64,000 nt of DNA from Caulobacter sp. 602-2 (GTDB taxonomy: Bacteria > Pseudomonadota > Alphaproteobacteria > Caulobacterales > Caulobacteraceae). Shown one piece after another: positions 16,410 through 27,028 of this stretch. Every line of letters begins with the position of its first letter. Position 1 is the stretch's first letter. The notes under the pieces are model-generated. The model searched no databases, was not told the DNA's origin, and saw only the letters and a program-made list of their open reading frames with translations. The stretch is from positions 868,001-932,000 of the forward strand of contig NZ_JAAKGT010000001.1 of assembly GCF_011043625.1 (NCBI RefSeq), read 5' to 3'. The position numbers and the translations under genes were made by a program.

Positions 16410-17009
16410 ATGACGCATTTCGGCTTCCAGTTGCCAGACGAACTCGCCGAACAATTCGACGCCTACGCCGCGGCGCGCGGCGGGCGTTCGGCGGCGCTGC
16501 GCGCCCTCGTCTCGCAATGCCTTTCTGACGGACCCAGCCCGCCGCACCGCCCCGCGCCCGAGCCCGTCAGCCAGGCCCAGACGAGTTCGGTGGCCGTGCT
16601 GCTGACCCGGGACGACCGGATCCGGCTGGACGAGGAATGCCAGGTCACCGGCATGACCCGCGGCCAATGGCTGGCGGCCTGCGCCCGCAACCGGCTGCAC
16701 GGCACCCGCCACTTCGGCCAGGTGGATCGCGACCGCATCGCGCGGATCGCCCGCGAGATGCGCGAGATGAAATCGAGCCTGCATCGCTACGCCAGCGCCA
16801 TGCAGCGGGCCCCGCGCGACCTGGCGGTCGTCGAGAAGCACAGTGGCCTGATCAGCCACCTGTCCATGCAGGTGGAGCGCGGCCTGCGCGCCATCGAAGG
16901 CGCCTTCCGGGGCAACGACCATTACTGGGGCGGCAAGCCCGTCGAGGCCCGCCTCGCGGAGGATCGGCGCGGAGCCCCCGCCGCATCGGCGGCGGAGGCG
17001 TCGCTCTAG
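16410..17009 (+). CDS. Orphan tandem ribbon-helix-helix protein, MobC/TraY-like
   Basis: A 199-residue protein with two segments that each read as a ribbon-helix-helix unit. The first (residues 1-40) is HFGFQLPDELAEQFDAYAAARGG then a second helix SAALRALVSQCL. The second (about 52-90) is VAVLLTRDDRIRLDEECQVTG then MTRGQWLAACARNRL. A helical region with RIARIAREMREMKSSLHRYA follows, reminiscent of plasmid mobilisation proteins of the MobC family. Tandem RHH units in one chain are known from TraY of plasmid F. No relaxase, oriT-like genes or mobile element are nearby, so a chromosomal DNA-binding or regulatory role is also possible. A Pro-rich linker joins the two units. Function is unknown; the fold is inferred from pattern only. 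Confidence 0.6.
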   Translation: MTHFGFQLPDELAEQFDAYAAARGGRSAALRALVSQCLSDGPSPPHRPAPEPVSQAQTSSVAVLLTRDDRIRLDEECQVTGMTRGQWLAACARNRLHGTRHFGQVDRDRIARIAREMREMKSSLHRYASAMQRAPRDLAVVEKHSGLISHLSMQVERGLRAIEGAFRGNDHYWGGKPVEARLAEDRRGAPAASAAEASL

Positions 17010-17010
17010 G

Positions 17011-18345
17011 CTATTCGGCCGCCGCAAGAGCGCCCGCGTAACGGTTGACCGGGACGTCGAGACCCAGGCTCTCGCGGAAGGTCGCCCCCTCGTAGCCAGT
17101 GCGGAACAGTCCCCTGCCCTGCAGGATCGGCACGACCAGTTCGACGAACGCCTCCAGCTGGCCCGGCAGGCTCTCGAACAGCACGAAGCCGTCGGCGGCG
17201 CGCCCCTCGAACCAGGCCTGCAGGCTGTCGGCCACCGCTTCGGGCGCGCCGACGAAATGCCCGCGCGGGGTTGCGAAGCGCAGGGCCGTCTCGCGCAGGG
17301 TCAGGTTTTCGGCCTTCACGGCGGCGACGATGCGATTGACCGCGCTCTGGTTCGAATTGGCGCCGAACGCGGCCGCCTCCAGCGGGAACGGACCGTCCGG
17401 ATCGTGCCGGCTGAAGTCGTACTCGTTGAACGGCCGGGCCAGCATCGACAGCGCGTTGTCGAGCGAGACGAGCTCGGTCAGCTCCTTGTAGAGCGCCTCG
17501 GCCTCCTGCGCGGTCCTGCCGACCACCGGACGGGCGGCGGGCAGCACGTGCAGTTGTTCGGGATCGCGGCCGTAGCCGGCGGCGCGGGCCTTGATGTCCT
17601 TGTAGTAGGCCTGGGCCGCGTCGACGTCCTCGTGCGAGACGAAGATGGCGTCGGCGCGGCTGGCGGCGAAGGCCTTGCCGTCTTCCGACGCGCCGGCCTG
17701 GAAGATCACCGGCTGGCCCTGAGGCGAGCGGCTGATGTTCAGCGGCTCCTTCACCTGGAAGAACTCGCCCTTGTGGTCCAGCGTATGAAGTTTGGCCGGA
17801 TCGAAGAACTGGCCGCCGGCCTTGTCGAAGGTCAGGGCGTCGTCCTCCCAGCTGTCCCAGAGGCCCTGGACGACGTCGAGATATTCGCCGGCCAGCCGGT
17901 AGCGGACGTCGTGGGCGTAGTGCTTGTCGCGGCTGTAGTTGGCGGCGCTGCCTTCCAGCCAGGAGGTGACGACGTTCCAGCCGGCGCGGCCCCCGCTGAT
18001 ATGGTCGAGCGACGAGAACTGACGGGCGACGTTGAACGGCTCGCTGTAGCTGACCGTCAGGGTGCCCACGAGGCCGATGTTGCTGGTCGCGCCGGCCAGG
18101 GCCGACAGGATGGTCAGCGGCTCGAAGCGGTTGAGGTAGTGGGGGCTCGACTTCTCGGTGATGTAGACGCTGTCGGCGACGAACAGGAAGTCGAACTTGC
18201 CGGCCTCGGCGACCTGGGCCTGGCGCTTGTAGAACGCAAAATCGGTGCTGGCGCCGGGATGGGCGTCGCGATGGCGCCAGTCGCCCCAGCCGGGGCCGAC
18301 CCCGTGCAGGATGAAGCCGAGCTTGAGTTGACGGGGCTTGGACAT
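17011..18345 (-). CDS. LLM-class FMN-dependent monooxygenase (NtaA/SnaA/DszA family)
   Basis: A 444-residue two-component flavin monooxygenase large subunit. The start at 18345 gives [25 protein letters not shown], typical of this subfamily, and [21 protein letters not shown] contains its conserved active-site stretch (GWNVVTS). Other markers are SDSVY-like [11 protein letters not shown] and [24 protein letters not shown]. Relatives use reduced FMN to oxidise nitrilotriacetate, dibenzothiophene sulfone, dimethylsulfone or related compounds. In this sulfur setting an organosulfur substrate is likely but not fixed. It would need a flavin reductase such as the one at 41460-41963. It lies 86 bases downstream of a TauD-type gene on the same strand. 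Frames extending to 20145 are shadows. Confidence 0.9.
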   Translation of the reverse strand: MSKPRQLKLGFILHGVGPGWGDWRHRDAHPGASTDFAFYKRQAQVAEAGKFDFLFVADSVYITEKSSPHYLNRFEPLTILSALAGATSNIGLVGTLTVSYSEPFNVARQFSSLDHISGGRAGWNVVTSWLEGSAANYSRDKHYAHDVRYRLAGEYLDVVQGLWDSWEDDALTFDKAGGQFFDPAKLHTLDHKGEFFQVKEPLNISRSPQGQPVIFQAGASEDGKAFAASRADAIFVSHEDVDAAQAYYKDIKARAAGYGRDPEQLHVLPAARPVVGRTAQEAEALYKELTELVSLDNALSMLARPFNEYDFSRHDPDGPFPLEAAAFGANSNQSAVNRIVAAVKAENLTLRETALRFATPRGHFVGAPEAVADSLQAWFEGRAADGFVLFESLPGQLEAFVELVVPILQGRGLFRTGYEGATFRESLGLDVPVNRYAGALAAAE

Positions 18346-18431
18346 CGGGGCCGTTCCGTTGGCTGAAAGTGACGGGAACTGCTTACGAAGCCCCTCCCCC
18401 GCGATCCAACGAGATGGTCTCAAGCCCCTGA

Positions 18432-19328
18432 TCAGGCTTGGAAATATGGAACATCGCCCTTGATCGTCACCCGCTCGACCACGCGCTCCACCGGCCAGTA
18501 GTCGAGCACGGCGTAGTGCTGGGTGGCGCGGTTGTCCCAGAAGACGATGGCGTTCGGGCTCCAGCGGAAACGGACTTGGTACTCGGGCGCCTTCACGCGG
18601 TCGAGCAGCTCGGCCAACAGACCCGCGGCCTCGTCGTCGGGCAGGCCCAGGATCCGCGTCGTGAAGACCTTGTTGACGAAGAGGTGCGGCTGGCCGGTCT
18701 CGGGATGGGTGCGCACCACCGGATGGGCCTGGGGCGGATAGGCCGCGCGCAGCTCCTGGCGCTTGGCCTCGTCGATGCGGTAGCCGTAGCTCTGCAGGAT
18801 GTCGTGTTCGGCCTGGAGGCCCGCCAGCTTGTCTTTCAGCGGCTGCGGCAGGTCGGCATAGATGGCGGCGGTGTCGGCGAACAGGGTGTCGCCGCCCGAC
18901 GGCGGCAGGGTGCGGGCGCGCAGGACCCCGCCCATCGACGGCGCGGGGCGGAAGGTGACGTCGGTGTGCCACTTGTTGGCCGCCCGCACGATCGGGACGA
19001 TGGCCTCGCGCAGCTTCATGCCGTCGGCAGCCTCGATGTGCAGGATCTCCGGAAAGCCCGGCACGTGGGCGGTGACGGGATGGCCTTCCAGGTCGCCGAA
19101 GTAGCGGCCGAAGCGGACGTGGTCCTCGTGGCTGATGTCCTGATCGCGGAAGAACACCACCTTGTGGCGCAGCAGGGCCGCGCGGACAGCCGCGACGATC
19201 TCGGGCTCCAGGGGCTTGGTCAGGTCGAGCCCCGAGATCTCGGCGCCTAGCACCGGCCCTGCGGGCGTGACCGTCAGGCCGGCGTAGTCGCGCGCGTCGC
19301 CCGCTGAGATCGGGGTCAAGGCGTTCAT
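18432..19328 (-). CDS. TauD/TfdA-family Fe(II)/2-oxoglutarate dioxygenase (first copy)
   Basis: A 298-residue dioxygenase that would hydroxylate the carbon next to sulfur in a sulfonate or sulfate ester and so release sulfite or sulfate, using 2-oxoglutarate and oxygen. The iron triad is complete: H121 and D123 in KWHTDVTF and H271 in [10 protein letters not shown], with R286 fifteen residues later in the position that binds 2-oxoglutarate in TauD. The early stretch [14 protein letters not shown] is also typical. It precedes the LLM monooxygenase gene by 86 bases. Taurine, alkylsulfonates or alkyl sulfates are all possible substrates; the sequence does not decide. Confidence 0.92.
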   Translation of the reverse strand: MNALTPISAGDARDYAGLTVTPAGPVLGAEISGLDLTKPLEPEIVAAVRAALLRHKVVFFRDQDISHEDHVRFGRYFGDLEGHPVTAHVPGFPEILHIEAADGMKLREAIVPIVRAANKWHTDVTFRPAPSMGGVLRARTLPPSGGDTLFADTAAIYADLPQPLKDKLAGLQAEHDILQSYGYRIDEAKRQELRAAYPPQAHPVVRTHPETGQPHLFVNKVFTTRILGLPDDEAAGLLAELLDRVKAPEYQVRFRWSPNAIVFWDNRATQHYAVLDYWPVERVVERVTIKGDVPYFQA

Positions 19329-19422
19329 GGCGTCCTCCCAAGGACATCGCCGCTTTCGAGAACGACGTTATCCTACTGTAGGCATGGGAATTGGATGGGC
19401 TCAAGTGCGGTGGGATCAGGAC

Positions 19423-19557
19423 GCTCCCCCTGAAGGGGGAGCTGTCGGCGAAGCCGACTGAGGGGGACGTGATCGTGAAGGCGGCGGCTGCGTCGAAGTC
19501 ACCAGGAACTTCCCCCTCCGGCCCTTCCGGGCCACCTCCCCCTTCAGGGGGAGGGTC
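19423..19557. repeat. Structured intergenic repeat, copy 1
   Basis: Begins with the 20-base palindrome GCTCCCCCTGAAGGGGGAGC (19423-19442), continues with a short stem and GAGGGGGA, and ends with TCCCCCTC, a GGCCC/GGGCC stem and CTCCCCCTTCAGGGGGAG. The ends are thus inverted copies of each other. The same arrangement, in the same orientation, recurs at 41989-42110. It is non-coding and resembles the dispersed intergenic palindromic elements known from Caulobacter genomes. Confidence 0.85.
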
Positions 19558-19569
19558 TTGATCGGCGAA

Positions 19570-19588
19570 CCTCCCCCACGGGGGGAGG
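19570..19588 (-). terminator. Hairpin after the peroxiredoxin-like gene
   Basis: Perfect eight-base stem CCTCCCCC/GGGGGAGG with a three-base loop, ten bases beyond the stop of the last gene of the leftward operon (stop at 19599). No T-run is seen. It is a likely transcript end for the tauD-TonB-receptor-binding-protein-flavoprotein-ferredoxin operon. Confidence 0.55.
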
Positions 19589-19598
19589 ATCATTACCG

Positions 19599-20276
19599 TC
19601 ACACCGCAGCCGGCGCAGGGGTCAGGGCGCGGACGGCGGCGATGATGGGGTCGGCTTCGGTGCGGACCAGCCAGTCGGGACTGACGTCGGCGAAGCGGAC
19701 AACGCCCTGGCGGTCGATCACCACCACGGCCGGCTGCGGCAGGTCCCACGTGCCCGTGCCGGTGACGTCGCCGATGAAGCCGCCCTTGGCGCGCTGGGCG
19801 TCCTGGCTGGCCTGGTCGGCGGTGTAGAGCACCCCGAACCGGCGCCCGAGCGCGTTGCCGAGGTCGGCGGCGACCTTGTAGCTGAGCCCATGCCGCGCAC
19901 GGATCTCGCCCAGGCGCTCGGGAACCTGCGGGCTGACGGCGACCAGGGTCGCGCCGATCGCCTTCAGGGCCGGGGCCAGGCGCTCCTCGTAATAGGGCAA
20001 GGCGATGTTGCAGGCGGGACAGCCGGCGAAGCGGAAGAAGACCAGCACCGCCGGCCCCTTGGCGGTAAGGCCTTCCAGGGTCAGGTCGCCGCCCTCGACG
20101 TCCTTCAGCACGAACGGCTCGGCCTTGTCGCCGACCTTGACCCATTCGTCGGGATCGGCCGCCTCGACCAGGCGGGCGCGCTGGTCGATGTTGATCTTCA
20201 GCGCCGCCGGGTCCCAGGTGCGGACACGTTCGGCATGCAGCGCGGCCAGGCGCTCGCGCAGGGTCTGATGGCTCAT
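19599..20276 (-). CDS. Peroxiredoxin-like thioredoxin-fold protein (CPAC)
   Basis: A 225-residue AhpC/TSA-family protein with the active-site stretch [20 protein letters not shown], so a CxxC pair C86/C89 instead of the single peroxidatic cysteine of classical 2-Cys peroxiredoxins. The rest of the domain is intact ([48 protein letters not shown]). It may reduce peroxides, act as a thiol reductant or handle a persulfide. It is the last gene of an operon with a ferredoxin and an AprA-like flavoprotein, overlapping the ferredoxin gene by four bases (ATGA), which ties it to redox chemistry of sulfur. It has no signal peptide and is therefore cytoplasmic. The precise role is unknown. Confidence 0.82.
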   Translation of the reverse strand: MSHQTLRERLAALHAERVRTWDPAALKINIDQRARLVEAADPDEWVKVGDKAEPFVLKDVEGGDLTLEGLTAKGPAVLVFFRFAGCPACNIALPYYEERLAPALKAIGATLVAVSPQVPERLGEIRARHGLSYKVAADLGNALGRRFGVLYTADQASQDAQRAKGGFIGDVTGTGTWDLPQPAVVVIDRQGVVRFADVSPDWLVRTEADPIIAAVRALTPAPAAV

Positions 20277-20659
20277 GAAGTCCTCCCGTCCTCGGTTCGA
20301 GCGGTGTCGGCGGCGTCGATCGCCATCAGGCGGGCGCGCTCGAAGATCGCCCCCATGCGCCAGTGCTGGTTGGTGTGGGTAGCCGCGTGCTCGTCCCAGC
20401 CGCTGTCGCGCCGGAAACCGCCGACGTCGCCGGTGGCGAGGGCCTGCTGCGCGGTGACGCCGGCGACACGGTCGGTCTCCGGCCAGACGAACAAGGCGTC
20501 TTCCGGGCAGTAGAGCTCGCAGAGGTAACAGGTCTGGCAGTCGGCCTGGCGGGCGATCACCGCCTTGCCGCCAGGCCCGCGCGCCAGCACGTCGCTGGGA
20601 CAGACGTCCACACAGGCGCCGCAGCCGCCGCAGCGGTCGTCGATCACGACCTCGATCAT
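20273..20659 (-). CDS. 2x[4Fe-4S] ferredoxin-type protein (AprB-like)
   Basis: A 128-residue iron-sulfur protein. The first cluster motif is C10xxC13xxC16xxxC20P and the second is C41xxC44xxC47xxxC51P, so two [4Fe-4S] clusters are expected. The C-terminal extension of about 70 residues (after [10 protein letters not shown]) resembles the tail found in the beta subunit of adenylylsulfate reductase and its relatives. It overlaps the flavoprotein gene upstream and the peroxiredoxin-like gene downstream by four bases each. It would carry electrons to or from the flavoprotein. It could simply be an electron-transfer subunit of an oxidoreductase with another sulfur substrate. Confidence 0.88.
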   Translation of the reverse strand: MIEVVIDDRCGGCGACVDVCPSDVLARGPGGKAVIARQADCQTCYLCELYCPEDALFVWPETDRVAGVTAQQALATGDVGGFRRDSGWDEHAATHTNQHWRMGAIFERARLMAIDAADTARTEDGRTS

Positions 20660-22251
20660 GCGACGGCCTCCAGGCTGGCGTTCTCAAGGCTGATCGCCTC
20701 GAAGCGGGTGACGACGCGGTCCAGGCCATGCGAGCGCTGGCGCGAGGCCAGCCTCGGGTCGAGCCCGGATGCGTCCTCGCGGCGGTGCATGCCCCGGCTC
20801 TCGCGGCGCTGCAGGGCGCTGGCCTTGCTCCAGCGGGCGGCGGCGACCAGGGCGGCGGCCTCGCGGGCCCTGAGCAGCCCCCTGCCCCAGCCGCCGGCGT
20901 GGGCGGCGATCTCGCGCCAGGCGTCGTCGAGCCTTTCGCCCGAGGCCTCGAGGCCGGCGCCGGTGCGGAAGATGTTGCGGTCGTAGGCGCCCATCTCGTG
21001 GCGGACGACCTGGACCGCGGCGAGAAGGTCGACGCCGGCCGAGCGGCTGGTCGGCCGCAGCCCGGCCTGGCCGATGTGGCGCAGGCGCTCGCCGGCCTTG
21101 GCGGCACGGCCGCGGGCGAAAGCGGCCGCACCCTGCCCGGCCCACTGGCCCGACGACAGCGCCCAGGACGAGTTCACCGCCCCGCCGCCCGAGATCGCGC
21201 CGGTGACCAGCTCGCGGCTGGCCGCGTCGCCGGCCGCGAACAGGCCCGGCGCGGCGGTCTGGCAAAGCGTATCGGTCACCCGCAGCCCGCCTATGCCGCG
21301 CACCGTGCCCTCCGAGACCAGCGTGACCTCGAACCGCTCGGCATAGGCGTCGACGCCCATGCGGGCGAAGGGCCGGACGAAGTTGGGCTGGACCTGCGGC
21401 ATCACCTCGCGGATGTCCTGCGGGATGCGGTCGAGCCGGCAGTAGAGCCGCCCCTTCAGTAGGGCGCGGGCCAGATGCGGGCTGACGTCGGGCCCGGCCG
21501 GGATGTCGAGCTCGTCATCGGCCTCGTCGAACCAGCGGGCGAAGGCGAAGCTCATCGAGCGGGCCATGTTCGTGCCGGCCTGCATGGGCGTGTAGTAGTT
21601 GGTGAACTCCATGCCCGACAGATCGGCTCCGGCCTCGGCGCCCATCAGCAGGCCGTCGCCGGTGTTGGTCGCCGCTCCCAGCAGGCGCGAGGCGAAGGCG
21701 CAGCCGCCGGTGGCCAGCACCACCGCTCCGGCCCGGATCGTCCAGGGCCGTTCGCCGCGCAGCGCCACCCCCGCCGCGCCGGTGACGACGCCGTCGGCGT
21801 CGGTCAGCAGCTCCAGCGCCGGATGGTGGTCGAGAATGGTCGCGCCGGCCTCCAGGGCGAAGGCGCGCATGGCCCGCATGTATTCGGGACCGCGCAGGCC
21901 GCGATATTGGACGCGCCCCTGCTCGTCGGTCGAGAAGGCGTAGTGGCGGGCCAGCTGCGGCAGGCTGGTCCAGGTGAGGTCGAGGATCCGCGCCATCCAG
22001 TCGGGATCGCCCAGACCCAGAGAGCGCTTCTGGCGATCGGCGACGGCCGCCTCGCGATGCTCGGGCGCAACCCACCAGTGGCCCGGACCGGCTGTGGCGG
22101 TGACCCCGCTGGTTCCGCAATATCCCTTGTCGGCCAGGATCACCCGCGCGCCTTCCCGCGCCGCGGCGATGGCGGCCCAGGTTCCGGCCAGCCCGCCGCC
22201 GATGACGAGGACGTCTGTGTCCCAATGGGGCGTATCGAAGTCGGCGCTCAT
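20656..22251 (-). CDS. FAD flavoprotein of the fumarate-reductase/AprA superfamily
   Basis: A 531-residue FAD oxidoreductase. The dinucleotide-binding motif is DVLVIGGGLAGTWAAIAAAREGA; other superfamily markers are YCGTSGVTATAGPGHW, VVLATGGCAFASRLLG, NTGDGLLMGAEAGADLSGMEF and GLFAAGDAASRELVTGAISGGGAV. Gene pairing with a two-cluster ferredoxin recalls the alpha/beta subunits of adenylylsulfate reductase, but it is shorter than AprA and I cannot confirm AMP/sulfite ligands. The operon (TonB receptor, sulfonate-type binding protein, this gene, ferredoxin, peroxiredoxin-like) points to oxidation or reduction of a sulfur intermediate. It has no signal peptide. Start at 22251 overlaps the binding-protein stop (ATGA). 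Function is uncertain; family is firm. Confidence 0.85.
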   Translation of the reverse strand: MSADFDTPHWDTDVLVIGGGLAGTWAAIAAAREGARVILADKGYCGTSGVTATAGPGHWWVAPEHREAAVADRQKRSLGLGDPDWMARILDLTWTSLPQLARHYAFSTDEQGRVQYRGLRGPEYMRAMRAFALEAGATILDHHPALELLTDADGVVTGAAGVALRGERPWTIRAGAVVLATGGCAFASRLLGAATNTGDGLLMGAEAGADLSGMEFTNYYTPMQAGTNMARSMSFAFARWFDEADDELDIPAGPDVSPHLARALLKGRLYCRLDRIPQDIREVMPQVQPNFVRPFARMGVDAYAERFEVTLVSEGTVRGIGGLRVTDTLCQTAAPGLFAAGDAASRELVTGAISGGGAVNSSWALSSGQWAGQGAAAFARGRAAKAGERLRHIGQAGLRPTSRSAGVDLLAAVQVVRHEMGAYDRNIFRTGAGLEASGERLDDAWREIAAHAGGWGRGLLRAREAAALVAAARWSKASALQRRESRGMHRREDASGLDPRLASRQRSHGLDRVVTRFEAISLENASLEAVA

Positions 22252-23201
22252 CCGGCGATCGCCGCGTTGAACGAGGCGTCGAAGGCGCCGGCCGGATCGA
22301 GGTCGGACTTGATCGCCCCGGCCGCGCGGAAATGGTCGAGCACCGAGCGCGCCTCGGCCACCGAGGTCTCGTCGATGGGCACGGGCACGGCCTTGTAGTT
22401 GCCGACGGTCCAGCGGGCGATGTCGAGCGACAGGCCCGTCTCCTTGGACAGCACGGCGGCGAAGGCGTCGGGGTTCTGGGCGGCCCAGCGGCGGGCCTTG
22501 GCCAGGCGGCGCAGGAAGTCGTCGATCTGGGGTCGCTTGGTCAGGATCGCCTTGACGCTGGCGGCCTCGTAGCCGTTGCCGCTGAGCACGCCCTCGCCGT
22601 CGGCCAGCACCCGGGCGCTGTCGTGCAGCCGGGCCAGCGCCACGTACGAGCCCCAGGTCACCCAGGCGTCGATGGAGCCGGCCGTGAACGCGGCCTTGGC
22701 GTCGCCGGGGCTGAGGAACACGACCTCGACATCGGTCGGCGACAGGCCCGCCTTCTCGATCACCCGCAGCAGCAGGTAGTGGCCGATCGAGCCGCGCCCC
22801 GTGGCGATCTTCTTGCCCCGCAGGCCGGCCGCGTCGCGGATCGGCGAGTCCCTGGGCACCAGGATCGCAGTGGAGCGACCGCCGCTGCGGCCGGCCTGCA
22901 CGGCCTTGATCTTCGCGCCGCCGGCATAGGCGAACAGGAACGGCGCGTCGCCGGCCTCGCCCAGGTCGACCGCCCCCGCGCCCAGCGCCTCGAGCAGGGG
23001 TTGGGCGGCGGGGAACTCGCTCCATTCGATCCGGTAGGGAACGCCTTCCAGCGCGCCCGAAGCGATCAGCACCGCCTTGGTGCCGCCGCGCTGGCTGCCG
23101 ACCTTGAGCGGAGCCTGGGCCTCGCCCTTGCCGCAGGCGGCCAAGCCTCCACTAAGCCCCGCGAGCGCGCCGAAACCGATGATGAGCTGGCGTCGATCCA
23201 T
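22248..23201 (-). CDS. Sulfonate-type ABC substrate-binding lipoprotein (first copy)
   Basis: A 317-residue periplasmic binding protein of the SsuA/NMT1-like family. The N-terminus MDRRQLIIGFGALAGLSGGLAAC has a Tat-like RR motif and a lipobox ending at C23, so it is probably anchored to the inner membrane. Family stretches are LKVGSQRGGTKAVLIASGAL, AVDLGEAGDAPFLFAYAG and AAFTAGSIDAWVTWGSYVA. No permease or ATPase gene accompanies it in this operon; the only ABC permease and ATPase are at 29545-31169. It sits 12 bases after the TonB receptor and overlaps the flavoprotein gene. Aliphatic sulfonate or sulfate ester binding is the family expectation. Confidence 0.9.
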   Translation of the reverse strand: MDRRQLIIGFGALAGLSGGLAACGKGEAQAPLKVGSQRGGTKAVLIASGALEGVPYRIEWSEFPAAQPLLEALGAGAVDLGEAGDAPFLFAYAGGAKIKAVQAGRSGGRSTAILVPRDSPIRDAAGLRGKKIATGRGSIGHYLLLRVIEKAGLSPTDVEVVFLSPGDAKAAFTAGSIDAWVTWGSYVALARLHDSARVLADGEGVLSGNGYEAASVKAILTKRPQIDDFLRRLAKARRWAAQNPDAFAAVLSKETGLSLDIARWTVGNYKAVPVPIDETSVAEARSVLDHFRAAGAIKSDLDPAGAFDASFNAAIAG

Positions 23202-23213
23202 GCCGCCCTCCCC

Positions 23214-25829
<2,616 letters not shown>

Positions 25830-25931
25830 AAGTCTATCCCCCGCGCGGGGCGCGTCGGCCCCGCGTCGTTCTTGGTCTTGAGAAATCGGAAGGTCGGCGG
25901 CGCGGCTTCGGCGGGCCGCGCCGTCCAGGCG

Positions 25932-26777
25932 TCAGGCGGACTTGCGGTCGCGGTAGGGCACGTCGTCGGAACCGATCAGCACCCGCTCCATCACCCGCGG
26001 GAAGTCGCCGTAGTCGCGCACCGCGTAGTGCAGGCCCGCGCGGTTGTCCCACAGGGCCACCGAGTTGGGCCGCCAGCGGAAGCGGGCGTGATGCTCGGGC
26101 CGCTTCACCTCGTCATAGAGGCGGGCCAGCAGCGCCCTGCTCTCGTCGGGCGCCAGGTCCACGAAGCGGGGCTTGAGGCTGTAGTTGATCCAGAAGATCT
26201 CCTGGCCGGTCTCCGGATGGGTGCGGATCGCCGGATGCGCCGTCAGCGGATAGCGCTCGCCCGAGCGGTTCAGCGCGTCCTGGTAGTCGTGAATGACATA
26301 GAGCTCGTCGACGGCGGCCTTGAGGTCGTCGGGCAGGCCCTTCCAGATGGCGTGGCCGTCGGCCCAGATGGTGTCGCCGCCGACCTCGGGAATGTGCACG
26401 GCCTTCAGCACCGCGCCGAACGACGGGTTCACGCGCCAGCTGGTGTCGGTGTGCCAGTGGTTCTCGCGGATGTCGTACTTCTTGAAGGCCTCGGCAGAGA
26501 TCGGCTGCACGGCGCGGTGGGTTTCGACGCCGCCGGTCGGGTGGGCGTAGACCTCGCCGAAGTTGGCGGCGAAGGCCAGCTGCTGGTCGCGGGTGATGTC
26601 CTGGTCGCGGAAGAACAGGACCTTGCGGTCGAGCAGCAGCGCCTTCAGGGCGTCGCGCTGCTCGCGGCTCAGGGTCTGGCGCAGGTCGATCCCGGCGACT
26701 TCGGCGCCGATGGTCGGGCTGACGGGGGTGACGGTCAGGCCCAGGTCCTGACGGACCTGGTCGAGGACGGCGCTCAT
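25932..26777 (-). CDS. TauD/TfdA-family dioxygenase (second copy)
   Basis: A 281-residue Fe(II)/2-oxoglutarate dioxygenase, clearly a relative of the copy at 18432-19328 but well diverged. The iron ligands are H109 and D111 (HWHTDTSW) and H250 (GLHYAVRDYG), with R265 at the 2-oxoglutarate position. Both start with the same design (VTPVSPTIGAEVAGIDLRQ). It is the first gene of the leftward operon with a TonB receptor, a binding protein, the AprA-like flavoprotein, the ferredoxin and the peroxiredoxin-like protein. Release of sulfite from a sulfonate or sulfate from an alkyl sulfate is the likely reaction. Two copies with different sequences suggest different substrate ranges. Confidence 0.92.
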   Translation of the reverse strand: MSAVLDQVRQDLGLTVTPVSPTIGAEVAGIDLRQTLSREQRDALKALLLDRKVLFFRDQDITRDQQLAFAANFGEVYAHPTGGVETHRAVQPISAEAFKKYDIRENHWHTDTSWRVNPSFGAVLKAVHIPEVGGDTIWADGHAIWKGLPDDLKAAVDELYVIHDYQDALNRSGERYPLTAHPAIRTHPETGQEIFWINYSLKPRFVDLAPDESRALLARLYDEVKRPEHHARFRWRPNSVALWDNRAGLHYAVRDYGDFPRVMERVLIGSDDVPYRDRKSA

Positions 26778-27028
26778 GGGAACCTCCTTGCAGCCGACGC
26801 GAGCCGGTCGGCGGAGGCGAACATGGCCAGCACGCCCAAACGGTGCGAACGAGTATTTCTCAGAAAGAATTCAGAGATTTATATATCGCGAGCAGCAATA
26901 TTCGGCATTGGCGGCGCGCATATTTCAGCAGCGCCAATGAGCAGGATCAGCCATCCTCGACAGACGGCTTGCGCGCCGCCCGACGATCGCCGAAGAAACT
27001 CCTATCGATTTTATAGAGTTTCCAGACC
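26778..27028. promoter_or_regulatory. Divergent promoter region upstream of the second TauD gene
   Basis: About 250 bases between the leftward tauD-type operon and a rightward flavoprotein gene. Positions 26850-26900 form an AT-rich block suited to a promoter. An inverted repeat with eight-base arms, CATTGGCG (26906-26913) and CGCCAATG (26932-26939), lies beside it. The operon is probably induced when sulfate is scarce, most likely by the LysR regulator encoded 2 kb away, but no binding site could be identified with confidence. Confidence 0.45.

Noticed and set aside
16253..16528. Small Arg-rich frame upstream of and overlapping the tandem-RHH gene
   Set aside because: Out of frame with the better-supported gene, biased composition and covering the AT-rich promoter with its dyad.
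16410..17009. Part of an integrated plasmid or conjugative element
   Set aside because: Only this one MobC-like gene is present; no relaxase, integrase, coupling protein, tRNA or attachment repeats flank it.
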